Of a stretch of 64,000 nucleotides of DNA, positions 51,743 to 60,390 are shown piece after piece. Each line of letters begins with the position of its first letter. Position 1 is the first letter of the stretch. The DNA lies in NCBI RefSeq assembly GCF_000617845.2, contig NZ_DF820425.1:1708538-1772537 (forward strand), read 5' to 3'. The notes below the pieces were generated by a model, which was not told the DNA's origin, did no database searches, and was given only the letters and a program-made list of their open reading frames with translations. This DNA comes from Bradyrhizobium sp. DOA9 (GTDB taxonomy: Bacteria; Pseudomonadota; Alphaproteobacteria; Rhizobiales; Xanthobacteraceae). Made by a program: the position numbers and the translations under genes.

Positions 51743-53185
51743 ATGTCCGACATCGCCGAAATCCCGGTCGATGAGCAAGAGCGCCCGCTGCCGCCGCCTC
51801 CGCCGCCGATCAGAAGCGCGCTGACCGATGGGCCGATCCTGCGCACGCTGCTCTCGCTCGCCTGGCCGAACGTGATCGGTCTGTCGGCCGGCATCTGCGT
51901 CGTCATCGCCGAGACCTCCTATGTCGGCCGGCTCGGCGTCGAGGCGCTGGCGGCGATGGCGCTGGTGTTTCCGACGATCATTCTGACCATGACGATGTCC
52001 GGCGGCGCCATGGGCGGCGCGGTGGCCTCGGCCATCGCGCGTGCGCTCGGCGCCGGGAACCGCGAGCGTGCCGGCATCCTTGCCGTGCACGCGATGCTGA
52101 TCGGCATCAGCTTCGGCCTCGTCTTCATGCTGGGCATGCTGATCTTCGGGCCAAAACTGCTCGAAATGCTCGGCGGCCGCGGCGACGTGCTGACGCATGC
52201 GATCGCCTACACGCAGGTGTTCTTCGGCGGCGCCGTGCTGCCCTGGCTGCTCAACACCATGGCGGGGATCTTGCGCGGCACCGGCAACATGAAGTTGCCG
52301 TCGTTCCTGATCCTCAATTCCGCGGCTTGGCAGATCGTGCTCGGCGGCACGCTCGGCCTCGGGCTCGGGCCGGTGCCGCAGCTCGGCATGCGCGGCGTCG
52401 CTGCCGGCGCGCTGATCGCCTACGTCATGAACATCGGCATCATGAGCTGGTACTTGTTCTCCGGCCGCGCGCGGATCACGCTGAAGCTGCGCGGCCTGCG
52501 TATTCAATGGGCGATGTTCTTCGACATCCTGAAGGTCGGCGCCATCGCCTGCTTCTCGCCGCTGCAATCGGTGCTGACGATCTCGATCTTCACCCACATG
52601 CTGGCGCAGTTCGGCACCGCGATCCTCGCCGGGTATGGCGTCGGCGCGCGGCTGGAATTTTTGCTGACCTCGATCGCGTTCTCGTTCGGCATTGCCTGCG
52701 TGCCGATGGTCGGGATGGCGATCGGCGCCGGCCGCATCGCGCGGGCCCGGCGCATCGCCTGGACCGCTAGCGTTGCCGCTTTCGTGGCGGTCGGCGCACC
52801 GGCGTGTCTCGTCGCGATCTTCCCCGATCTCTGGGTCAACATGTTCACCGACAGCGTGGAAGTGCGCGCGGCGAGCCATCAATATCTCTCGACGGTCGGG
52901 CCGTTCTACGCCTTCTTCGGCCTTGCGACGACGATGTATTTCTCCTCGCAAGGCGCGGCCAAGGTGATCGGCCCGGTGCTGGCGCAGACGGCGCGGCTGA
53001 TCTACATCGCCGGTGTCGGCTGGTGGCTTTCGACGCACGGCGCCAGCGCGCAGAGCTTCTTCTGGCTGGCCGCGAGCTCGATGGTCGTGCTCGGCCTCTT
53101 GTCGTGCTCGAGCGTCGTGCTGACCCGCTGGGGACCGCGCGAGACGAAGCCTGCGGTCAGGCCGGCGCTTTCGGCTGGCAACTAG
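51743..53185 (+). CDS. MATE-family efflux transporter
   Basis: A 480-residue membrane protein with twelve predicted helices. The opening SLAWPNVIGLSAGICVVIAETSYVGRLGVEALAAMALVFP and the repeat in the second half (LQSVLTISIFTHMLAQFGTAILAGYGVGARLE) are the MATE pattern. A proline-rich N-terminal stretch precedes it. GGGAGAGG is spaced for the ATG at 51743, so the earlier frame opening at 51455 is not used. The exported compound is unknown. Confidence 0.9.
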   Translation: MSDIAEIPVDEQERPLPPPPPPIRSALTDGPILRTLLSLAWPNVIGLSAGICVVIAETSYVGRLGVEALAAMALVFPTIILTMTMSGGAMGGAVASAIARALGAGNRERAGILAVHAMLIGISFGLVFMLGMLIFGPKLLEMLGGRGDVLTHAIAYTQVFFGGAVLPWLLNTMAGILRGTGNMKLPSFLILNSAAWQIVLGGTLGLGLGPVPQLGMRGVAAGALIAYVMNIGIMSWYLFSGRARITLKLRGLRIQWAMFFDILKVGAIACFSPLQSVLTISIFTHMLAQFGTAILAGYGVGARLEFLLTSIAFSFGIACVPMVGMAIGAGRIARARRIAWTASVAAFVAVGAPACLVAIFPDLWVNMFTDSVEVRAASHQYLSTVGPFYAFFGLATTMYFSSQGAAKVIGPVLAQTARLIYIAGVGWWLSTHGASAQSFFWLAASSMVVLGLLSCSSVVLTRWGPRETKPAVRPALSAGN

Positions 53186-53661
53186 CGGCGCTTGTGGCGG
53201 CGATGGCCGCTACCGCCGGTATTGGCGAGCCGCATCAATTGCGGGATCATCGCCATCATGTCGCTGCCGCCGCTGCCGCCGAGCATGCCCATGATGTCGC
53301 CGCCGCCCATGCTGCCGATCCCGACCGGCATGGTGCCGCCACCCATCGGCGCGTAGCCGCCGTAGCTCGGTGCTCCGAATCCGCCGCCGAAATTGCTGCC
53401 GCCGCCCATCATGCCGCCGAGCCCGCCGCCGTTCTCCATCATGCGGCTCATCATCGGGCCCATTGTCTGCATCAGCATGGCGAAGCGGCGCTTGCCCATC
53501 TTCGCCTTCATCATCTCCAGCATCGGCGCCATCTGGGTCATCATGTCCTCGCCGCCGGCTCCTCCGCCGCCGAGGAATTGTGCCTTTGCCGGCACGCTCG
53601 AGATCGAAAACAGCAGCAGCACCGCGGCTGCCTGGCAGATCACCTTGTCCGCACCTCTCAT
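53182..53661 (-). CDS. exported Met/Gly-rich protein
   Basis: A 159-residue protein with a signal peptide (to about residue 28, VPAKAQ) and a mature region of glycine loops and methionine clusters (EDMMTQMAPMLEMMKAKMGK, MGPMMSRMMEN, GGGDIMGMLGG, DMMAMIPQLMR), ending in the basic GHRRHKRR. Methionine clusters in exported proteins can bind copper or silver; that is only an analogy here. It overlaps the convergent MATE gene by four bases. Confidence 0.7.
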   Translation of the reverse strand: MRGADKVICQAAAVLLLFSISSVPAKAQFLGGGGAGGEDMMTQMAPMLEMMKAKMGKRRFAMLMQTMGPMMSRMMENGGGLGGMMGGGSNFGGGFGAPSYGGYAPMGGGTMPVGIGSMGGGDIMGMLGGSGGSDMMAMIPQLMRLANTGGSGHRRHKRR

Positions 53662-53775
53662 GGCATGCTCCTCGCGTGCGTGGCGCCGCCGGGAGAGCGG
53701 AGCCGACCGGACGCACGAGGGGCATGGTTACGGCCGGCGAGGACAGGCTTCTGTGAGAAAGCTCACAGTGAATGA

Positions 53776-54177
53776 TCAGGCCGCCGCCGGCGGAAACGCC
53801 TTGTGCATGGCGGCCACCGCCTCCCTGGTTTGCCCCTGAACGTAAGGCGCGAGCTCGTTCGGCAGCATGTCGATGATCCAGACGAGGCGGCAGCTCGTCT
53901 CGCCCTCGGCGATGACCTGCACGGAGGCGCTGTAATGCTTCAACCGTTCATTGTTGATGGCATAGACGAGGCGCCGCCGCGCATCGTCGCAATCGACCAG
54001 CACCTCGCGCGCCGCCGAGCCGTTGGCGAAGGTGACGATGCGCGCATCGCCGTCGAGCGTGCACGCCGTGACGAAGCCCGGCACCAGCCGCCGATGCAGC
54101 GCGCCGAAATCACGCACCGCGTCCCAGACGTCATGCGCGGAGGCGGGGAGGGGGATGTCGTTGTGGATGGAGGCCAT
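53776..54177 (-). CDS. SRPBCC-fold protein
   Basis: A 133-residue START/polyketide-cyclase-like protein: MASIHNDIPLPASAHDVWDAVRDFGALHRRLVPGFV followed by RIVTFANGSAAREVLVDCDDARRRLVYAI and VWIIDMLPNELA, a standard helix-grip layout with a ligand cavity. The long frame upstream crosses a repeat; the start at 54177 fits the fold. Ligand unknown. Confidence 0.82.
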   Translation of the reverse strand: MASIHNDIPLPASAHDVWDAVRDFGALHRRLVPGFVTACTLDGDARIVTFANGSAAREVLVDCDDARRRLVYAINNERLKHYSASVQVIAEGETSCRLVWIIDMLPNELAPYVQGQTREAVAAMHKAFPPAAA

Positions 54178-54216
54178 GAAGGTGTCCTTGATTGCGATAA
54201 GTGGTGCCACCGATTC

Positions 54217-54334
54217 CGTCATTGCGAGCGCAGCGAAGCAATCCAGAAATCCCTCTGCAGAGACAGTCTGGATTGCTTCGTCGCATCGGCGCAAAATTGC
54301 TACGCAATTTTGTCGCGAGCTCCTCGCAATGACG
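54217..54334. repeat. intergenic palindromic repeat (CGTCATTGCGAGCG family)
   Basis: Starts CGTCATTGCGAGCGCAGCGA and ends CTCGCAATGACG; the centre has the additional hairpin AAAATTGCTACGCAATTTT. It is a longer relative of the element at 15503-15582 and sits between two minus-strand genes. Confidence 0.85.
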
Positions 54335-54345
54335 AAGGAGAGAGC

Positions 54346-54705
54346 TCAGCTACAAACCGCCTCGACATTGTTGCCGTCAGGGTCGATCAGGAACGCCGCG
54401 TAATAGGTCGGGCTGTAATCCCTGCGCGGGCCGGCGCCGCCATTGTCGCGGCCGCCGCACTTGAGGCCTTCGCTGTGAAACGCCTTGACCGCGTCATGGT
54501 CTTTGGCGCGGAAGGCGATGTGGACGCCGTCGGCCTTGCGGCCCTTGTTCAGGTGCAGCCACAGCGCCGGCTCGCCCTTCGGCCCGAAGCCGGCATAACC
54601 GTCGCCACTCGAGCACAGGACAAAGCCGAGTGGCGCCAGCACCGCGCTGTAGAAGCGCGTGGCGGCGTCGAGGTCGGCAACGCGTAGTCCAATGTGGTCG
54701 TACAT
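54346..54705 (-). CDS. VOC-family (glyoxalase-fold) protein
   Basis: A 119-residue protein: MYDHIGLRVADLDAATRFYSAVLAPLGF opens and AAFLIDPDGNNVEAVC closes the fold, with possible metal ligands H4 and the C-terminal glutamate. An ATG at 54717 adds four residues, but the GGAGACGA site lies between the two and suits 54705. It is probably a small-molecule lyase or dioxygenase-like or resistance protein. Substrate unknown. Confidence 0.85.
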   Translation of the reverse strand: MYDHIGLRVADLDAATRFYSAVLAPLGFVLCSSGDGYAGFGPKGEPALWLHLNKGRKADGVHIAFRAKDHDAVKAFHSEGLKCGGRDNGGAGPRRDYSPTYYAAFLIDPDGNNVEAVCS

Positions 54706-54762
54706 GTTCGTCTCCATTGCGAAATGCGTGCCGCGAGTGGCACGCGCCGGAGACGAAACTAG

Positions 54763-55602
54763 TCAGTTGAGGGCAAGCTGCTCTTGGAGAATCTTGCGCT
54801 CCCCCTTCGACGCCTGGCGGAACTTGGTCGGTGACATTCCGGCGGCGCGATGGAAGGTGCGGACGAAGTTGGAGAGATCGCCGAAGCCGACGTCATAGGC
54901 GATGTCGGTGACCGCGATGTCATCATCTGTCAGCAGCCGCGCGGCGTGCCGCAGCCGCGAGCGCACCAGATATTGATGCGGGGTGACGCCGAGCACGGCC
55001 GAGAACAGCCGCAGGAAATGGAACGGGCTCAGGCCCGCCTGCTTTGCTGATTGTTCGAGGTCGAGCTCGGCATGCGAATTGCCGTCGATCCACAGCGCGG
55101 CCTCCACCGCGCGGCGGCGATCGCGCGCGGTCGGGGTGGCCGGCTTGCGCGCCTTGCCCGAGACGGCGTCGACAAAACGGCCGGCCAGGATCTGGCCGAT
55201 TTCGTCGAGGCCGAGATCGCTGTTGCCATCTGCTGCCGTCTGGGCCAGCTCGCCCAGCACCATCAGCTCGGGCAGCGGTGGCGTTGCGCCGATCTGCCAG
55301 ATCTCGCGCCGCCCGCCGAGGGCGTCGACCAGATCCTCGCTGAAGAAGAAGCCGAGGCAGACGTCGCCGGACACGTGCTCGTGCGTGCAGGTGTATTCCT
55401 CGCCGGGGGCGCCGATCAGCATCGAGCCCGCCACCAGCTCGAAGAAGCCGGCGCGGCAACGGCAGCCGAAGCTGCCGGAACGCACATAGGCGATGGAATG
55501 GCCGGTGCGGCATTCCGCGAACGGCGCATCGTCCGGTCCCGCATCGCAGCGAAACTCGGAAGCCGTGATCGAGGGCGTCGTCAGCAGCGTGGTGGCGTGC
55601 AT
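54763..55602 (-). CDS. AraC-family transcriptional regulator
   Basis: A 279-residue protein with an N-terminal cupin-like sensing region rich in Cys and His ([23 protein letters not shown]) and a C-terminal AraC double helix-turn-helix ([48 protein letters not shown] ... [19 protein letters not shown]). It lies 10 bases downstream of ogt on the same strand, an arrangement recalling Ada, in which the two functions are fused. Confidence 0.87.
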   Translation of the reverse strand: MHATTLLTTPSITASEFRCDAGPDDAPFAECRTGHSIAYVRSGSFGCRCRAGFFELVAGSMLIGAPGEEYTCTHEHVSGDVCLGFFFSEDLVDALGGRREIWQIGATPPLPELMVLGELAQTAADGNSDLGLDEIGQILAGRFVDAVSGKARKPATPTARDRRRAVEAALWIDGNSHAELDLEQSAKQAGLSPFHFLRLFSAVLGVTPHQYLVRSRLRHAARLLTDDDIAVTDIAYDVGFGDLSNFVRTFHRAAGMSPTKFRQASKGERKILQEQLALN

Positions 55603-55612
55603 GCCGCCTTAT

Positions 55613-56197
55613 CTAGGTGGAGGGTCTCGGCGGGGCAACGGGCAGCAGCACCTCGAACAACGTCTTGCTGGCGATGGGATGGGCGCCTTCCAGCGCCAGC
55701 AGCCGTCGCTTGGAGATCACGCCGCCGTAAGGAGAGAGCCGGTCGGTGTAATTGCCAGCCTCCAGCACCCGGTGGCAGGGCACGATCAGCATGAAGGGAT
55801 TTTTCGCGATCGCCTGCGCCACGGAATAGGATGCGCCGGAGGCGCCCAGCGCCCGGGCGACCTCCTGATAGGTGCGGGTCTCCCCGCGCGGAATGCTGCA
55901 GGCGTATTCGTAGACGCGCCGGTTGAATCCGGGCACGCCGCCGGCGTCCAGGCTGACCTCGGAAAAATCGGGATCGTGACCTTGCAGCAGGCCAATGATG
56001 CCCTCGATCGCAAGCTCGGCGTTCTCGGACGGGCGCTGCTCCCGCGCCTCGGGATGGACCTGGAAAATCCGGCGGCGGGTGTCGATCTCCCGCGCCTCCG
56101 GCAATTGCACGGCGACCACGCCGGTGCCGCTCCAGATGATGCCGCAACGGCCGATCGCCGTGTCGAATATCGCGTAAGCCCGCCCCACCATGCACAC
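55613..56197 (-). CDS. ogt: methylated-DNA-protein-cysteine methyltransferase
   Basis: A 194-residue suicide repair enzyme. The active-site cysteine is in MLIVPCHRVLEAGNY, and the preceding helix is RGETRTYQEVARALGASGASYSVAQAIAKNPF. It removes alkyl groups from O6-guanine. Starts at 56197 or 56191 (MVGRAYAIFD) are both possible. It is first in a two-gene unit with the AraC-type gene. Confidence 0.9.
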   Translation of the reverse strand: MCMVGRAYAIFDTAIGRCGIIWSGTGVVAVQLPEAREIDTRRRIFQVHPEAREQRPSENAELAIEGIIGLLQGHDPDFSEVSLDAGGVPGFNRRVYEYACSIPRGETRTYQEVARALGASGASYSVAQAIAKNPFMLIVPCHRVLEAGNYTDRLSPYGGVISKRRLLALEGAHPIASKTLFEVLLPVAPPRPST

Positions 56198-56365
56198 GCC
56201 CCACTCAGTGCACGTTTCTCCCCGGAAAAACGATCATAACACCGCCACAATCCGGCGCACCTGGAATCTTTCCAGGACGTTAACAAGCGTCCGGCCGGCC
56301 ACGCCAAACCGCTTGGCGGCCGGCGCCGTCTCGGCTAATCAGGAGGGGCGCGAGGCGCGCATCTC

Positions 56366-56439
56366 GCGGGCGTAGTTCAATGGTAGAACGGCAGCTTCCC
56401 AAGCTGCATACGAGGGTTCGATTCCCTTCGCCCGCTCCA
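56366..56439 (+). tRNA. tRNA-Gly (CCC anticodon)
   Basis: The 74-base cloverleaf starts GCGGGCG and pairs with CGCCCGC (56429-56435), then T and the encoded CCA (56437-56439). The anticodon stem CAGC/GCTG holds the loop TTCCCAA, giving anticodon CCC, and the T-loop GGTTCGATTCC is present. It decodes GGG. Confidence 0.96.
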
Positions 56440-56618
56440 AGTTTTCCCCGATCGCCATTCCGGTTTGAGCAGATTGCGCGCTCGCGCACCGCATAAAGAT
56501 TCCAATATATTAGCCTCTCACTTCCGGCACGGATCGCTTCCCCGCCCTAAGCTTCTGTCACCCGGCGGATACGGTCCTGGTGACGGGTTGAGCTCGATGA
56601 AGGCCAAGGCCAACAACA

Positions 56619-57200
56619 ATGGACCAGCAAAAACTCGATCGCGCGATCGGCCGGCGGCTGAAGACGCTGCGGACGCAGGCGGGGATGACGTTGAACGAGC
56701 TTGCAGGCCGCTCCGGCGTCAGCCGGGCCATGATCGGGCGGGTGGAGCGGGCGCAGAGCAGTGCGACGGCGGCGCTGCTGAACAAGCTCTGCGCGGCGCT
56801 CGACGTCACGCTCAGCGATGTCGTCGCGCTCGCCGAGAAGCCGCCGGAGCGCCTGGTGCGGCTGGCGGACCAGCCGCTCTGGCGCGATCCCGACAGCGGC
56901 TATCGCCGCCGGCACGCCTCGCCGCCGGATGCAGCCAGCGGCATCGAGATCATCGTGGTCGACCTTCCGGCCGGCGCGCGCGTCTCCTACAGCCCTTGGG
57001 GCCGCAACGCCTTCACCCAGCAGCTGCTGATGCTGGAGGGCGCGGTCGCCGTGCATATCGATGCCAAGGCGGTGCGGCTGCGCGCGGGCGATTGTCTGGA
57101 TTTCGACGTGATGCGCGCCGTGATCTTCGAGAACGAAACCCGGCAGGACGCGCGCTACGTGATCATCACGCGGCGCGGCGCGTCCTACGGCAAGATGTGA
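56619..57200 (+). CDS. XRE-family regulator with cupin domain
   Basis: A 193-residue regulator. An N-terminal helix-turn-helix (LKTLRTQAGMTLNELAGRSGVSRAMIGRVERAQSSATAALLNKLC) is followed by a C-terminal cupin barrel (QQLLMLEGAVAVHIDAKAVRLRAGDCLDFDV). The type often regulates a neighbouring transporter or acetyltransferase gene. The GNAT gene starts nine bases after it, so the two form an operon. Confidence 0.9.
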   Translation: MDQQKLDRAIGRRLKTLRTQAGMTLNELAGRSGVSRAMIGRVERAQSSATAALLNKLCAALDVTLSDVVALAEKPPERLVRLADQPLWRDPDSGYRRRHASPPDAASGIEIIVVDLPAGARVSYSPWGRNAFTQQLLMLEGAVAVHIDAKAVRLRAGDCLDFDVMRAVIFENETRQDARYVIITRRGASYGKM

Positions 57201-57208
57201 GGGCAGGG

Positions 57209-57697
57209 ATGCAGACGAGCACGATGCAGATCCGCACCGGCGACACCTATGATCCGCGCGTCGTCGCGCTGCTCGATCATCACGTCACGACAGCGCGGGC
57301 GCAGACGGCGCGGGGCAGCGCCCATGCGCTCGATCTCGCGGGCCTGCGTGCACCGGAGGTCGCGTTCTGGACCGGCTGGGACGGCGAGACGCTGGTTGCG
57401 ACCGGCGCGTTGAAGACGTTTTCGCCTGAACATGGCGAGGTCAAGTCGATGCATACGCTGCAGACCGCGCGGCGGCGCGGCTATGGCGGCCAGATGCTGC
57501 GCCACATCATCGCGGAAGCCCGCGCGCGCGGCCTGACGCGGCTCAGCCTCGAGACCGGCGCGTGGGATTATTTCAAGCCGGCGCACGCGCTCTATCTGGC
57601 ACACGGCTTCGTCGCCTGCGGCCCGTTCGAGGGTTATGCCGAGGATCCCAACAGCCTGTTCCTGGCGCTGGACCTGTCGGCACCGGCGCACCGATAG
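57209..57697 (+). CDS. GNAT-family N-acetyltransferase
   Basis: A 162-residue acetyltransferase. The acetyl-CoA loop is in QTARRRGYGGQMLRHIIAEARARGLTRLSLETG and the fold ends at ALYLAHGFVACGPFEGY. The target amine is unknown. Starts at 57209 and 57224 are possible. It is paired with the XRE-cupin regulator. Confidence 0.88.
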   Translation: MQTSTMQIRTGDTYDPRVVALLDHHVTTARAQTARGSAHALDLAGLRAPEVAFWTGWDGETLVATGALKTFSPEHGEVKSMHTLQTARRRGYGGQMLRHIIAEARARGLTRLSLETGAWDYFKPAHALYLAHGFVACGPFEGYAEDPNSLFLALDLSAPAHR

Positions 57698-57777
57698 CTC
57701 ACGAGCGCGGCGCAAAAAGATCGATCCCCTCATGAAATGAGTTGCGTACCTCAAAACACCTCTGCTAGCCTTCAGCC

Positions 57778-58851
57778 ATGGCCGAGACCCTCGCCCCGAC
57801 TGCGCTGACGCTGAAGGACATCGCCCGTGAGGCCGGTGTCAGCCTCGCCACGGTCGATCGCGTGCTGCACAACAGGCCGGGGGTCCGCCCGGACACGGTC
57901 CGGCGCGTCAAGGACGCCATCGCGCGCAATTCGTTCCAGCCGCATGTGGCCGCCGCCGAGCTCGCGCGCGGCCGCGCCCGCCGCTTCGCCTTCGTGATGC
58001 CGTCGGGCCCGAACCCGTTCATGCAGCAGATCGAGGCCTATCTCGGCGAGATGGCGGCCTGGCTGTCGGCCCGCCGCCTCAATGTCGAGATGATCGCAAC
58101 CGACGTGTTCGAGCCCGCAGCGCTCGCGGCCTCGCTCGAGGCGCTGTCGGGCGACTATGACGGCCTCGCCGTGGTGGCGCTGGACCATCCGAGCGTCCGC
58201 GCCGCCATCAACGACCTCGTCGATGCCGGCACCAAGGTGGTGACGCTGGTCTCGGACGTGCCGTCCTCGCGCCGCCACCATTATGTCGGCATCGACAACA
58301 TCGCCGCGGGCCGCACCGCCGGCGCGCTGGTCGGGCGGCTGGTCGGCCAGAGATCCGGCAAGGTCGCAATCGTCGCGGGCTCGCAGGGCCTGCGCGACCA
58401 TGCCGAACGCATCTTCGGCTTCAACCAGGTGATGGGATCCGAATTCCCCGATCTCAGCGTGCTGCCGGTGCTGGAAGGGCGCGACGATGACGGCCGCTCG
58501 GAGCAGCTGCTGGCGCGGCTGCTCGGCAAGCATCCCGACATCGTCGGCCTCTACAACGTCGGCGCCGGCACGCAGGGCGTCGCCAAAGCGCTGAACGACA
58601 AGGCGCTGAACGAAAAGACCTCTGGCGCGGCCGGGCGCGACAAGCAGGTGGTGTTCGTCGGGCACGACGTCACCGCGCTGACGCGCCGCTTGCTGCTGCA
58701 GGGCGTGATGGATGCCGCGATCTCGCAGAACCCCGGGCATGAAGCGCGCGCGGCCGTCCGCGTGCTGCTCGCGCTCGCCCGCGGCGAGCCGATCTTGAGC
58801 GAACAGGAGAAGATCAGGATCGACATCGTGATGCGGGACAATCTGCCCTAG
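57778..58851 (+). CDS. LacI-family regulator of the sugar operon
   Basis: A 357-residue regulator. The N-terminal headpiece TLKDIAREAGVSLATVDRVLHNRPGVRPDTVRRVKDAI binds DNA, and a periplasmic-binding-protein-like domain follows, with GLRDHAERIFGFNQVM. It shares the plus strand with xylB, xylA and a sugar importer; it should sense xylose or a related sugar. The gap to xylB is 87 bases. Confidence 0.9.
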   Translation: MAETLAPTALTLKDIAREAGVSLATVDRVLHNRPGVRPDTVRRVKDAIARNSFQPHVAAAELARGRARRFAFVMPSGPNPFMQQIEAYLGEMAAWLSARRLNVEMIATDVFEPAALAASLEALSGDYDGLAVVALDHPSVRAAINDLVDAGTKVVTLVSDVPSSRRHHYVGIDNIAAGRTAGALVGRLVGQRSGKVAIVAGSQGLRDHAERIFGFNQVMGSEFPDLSVLPVLEGRDDDGRSEQLLARLLGKHPDIVGLYNVGAGTQGVAKALNDKALNEKTSGAAGRDKQVVFVGHDVTALTRRLLLQGVMDAAISQNPGHEARAAVRVLLALARGEPILSEQEKIRIDIVMRDNLP

Positions 58852-58938
58852 CGGCAACTGGATTTGGAAACGGACCGCCAGCGGGCGAGGAAGCGACGCA
58901 AGATCGCTCCACCGCGGCAGGCCGAAAGGGAGGACGAA

Positions 58939-60390
58939 TTGTTTCTCGGGATCGACATCGGCACGTCCGGTGTGAAAGCGGTGCTCGTGAGCGAAGCCGG
59001 CGCGGTGACCGCGACGGCCGCGCGCGAGCTTGCGCTGTCGCACCCGGCGCCGCTGTGGTCCGAGCAGGATCCCGATGCCTGGGTCGAGGCGGCGGTCGGC
59101 GCCGTCGACGATCTCGCCGCGCGCCATCCGCGCGACGTCGCGCAGGTGCGCGGCATCGGACTGTCGGGTCAGATGCATGGCGCGACGCTGCTTGGCGAGG
59201 ACGGCCGCCCGCTGCGTCCGGCCATCCTCTGGAACGACGGCCGCTCGCAGGCCGAATGCGCAGCGCTGGAGCGGCGCTGTCCCTCCCTGCACGCGATCGC
59301 CGGCAATCTGGCGATGCCGGGTTTCACCGCGCCAAAACTGCTCTGGGTGGCACGGAACGAGCCGAAGATCTTCGACCGCGTGGCGAAGGTGCTGCTGCCG
59401 AAGGCCTATGTGCGCTATCGCCTCACCGGCGAGATGGTCGAGGACATGTCGGATGCCGCCGGCACGCTGTGGCTCGACGTCGGCCTGCGCCGCTGGTCCG
59501 CGCTGCTGCTGCATGCCACCGGGCTCGATCTGCACCACATGCCCCGTCTCGTCGAGGGCAGTGCGGCGAGCGCGGTGCTCGCACCCGAATACGCGCAGCG
59601 CTGGGGCATGGCGAAAAATGTCGTGGTCGCGGGCGGCGCCGGCGACAATGCGGCGAGTGCGATCGGGCTCGGCGCCATCGCGCCCGGCGATGCCTTCCTG
59701 TCGCTGGGAACGTCGGGCGTCCTGTTCCGCATCACGGACCGCTTCGCTCCAGCGCCGGCTTCGGCCGTGCATGCGTTCTGCCACGCGCTGCCCGGCCTCT
59801 GGCACCAGATGGGTGTGATGCTGTCGGCCGCCGCCTCGCTCGCCTGGCTCGCCGACGTGATGGAGACGCCGGCCGCAGCGCTGCTGGCGCCGCTCGGCGA
59901 GCGCGTCGATGCACCAGGCCCGGTCCAGTTCCTGCCCTATCTCGACGGCGAGCGCACGCCGCACAACGATGCCGCCGCCAGCGGCGCCTTCGTCGGCCTG
60001 CGCGGCGCGACCGGGCGTTCGCAGATCGTGCAGGCCGTGCTCGAAGGCGTCGCCTTTGCCGCGCGCGACAATCTGTCGGCGCTGAGCACAGCCAGCGGGC
60101 CGATCGCCGAGGTCGATCTCGTCGGCGGCGGCTCGCGCTCGCCGCTATGGGCGCAGATCTGCGCCGACGTGCTCGGCATGCCCGTCCACCGCGTCGAGGA
60201 AGGCGAGGTCGGCGCCGCGCTCGGTGCTGCCAGGCTCGGCCGGCTCGCCGTAACAGGCGAGAACCCCGCGGACGTCTGCACGCGCCCGCGGCGGCTCGCA
60301 AGCTTCACACCCCGCCCGTCCGTCGCCGCGGCCTATGAAGAGGCCTATCGGCGATGGCGCGCGCTCTATCCCGCATTGAAGGAGACTTAA
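58939..60390 (+). CDS. xylB: xylulokinase
   Basis: A 483-residue FGGY kinase. The phosphate-binding LGIDIGTSGVKAVLV is near residues 3-17, GLSGQMHGATLL and the WNDGRSQAE region bind the sugar, and the late LVGGGSRSPLWAQICADVLG is the family signature. The start is TTG at 58939 with an AGGGAGGA site five bases upstream; the earlier frame start at 58864 would add 25 unlikely residues. It phosphorylates xylulose to xylulose 5-phosphate. Confidence 0.94.
   Translation: MFLGIDIGTSGVKAVLVSEAGAVTATAARELALSHPAPLWSEQDPDAWVEAAVGAVDDLAARHPRDVAQVRGIGLSGQMHGATLLGEDGRPLRPAILWNDGRSQAECAALERRCPSLHAIAGNLAMPGFTAPKLLWVARNEPKIFDRVAKVLLPKAYVRYRLTGEMVEDMSDAAGTLWLDVGLRRWSALLLHATGLDLHHMPRLVEGSAASAVLAPEYAQRWGMAKNVVVAGGAGDNAASAIGLGAIAPGDAFLSLGTSGVLFRITDRFAPAPASAVHAFCHALPGLWHQMGVMLSAAASLAWLADVMETPAAALLAPLGERVDAPGPVQFLPYLDGERTPHNDAAASGAFVGLRGATGRSQIVQAVLEGVAFAARDNLSALSTASGPIAEVDLVGGGSRSPLWAQICADVLGMPVHRVEEGEVGAALGAARLGRLAVTGENPADVCTRPRRLASFTPRPSVAAAYEEAYRRWRALYPALKET

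Noticed and set aside
3365..54334. Repeated palindromes as a possible CRISPR array
   Set aside because: The copies are far apart, are hairpins of different families, and have no regular spacers or cas genes.
57772..59964. 730-residue minus-strand frame opposite the LacI and xylB genes
   Set aside because: Composition (Arg/Gln/His/Ala) and perfect overlap with two recognised genes mark it as a shadow.
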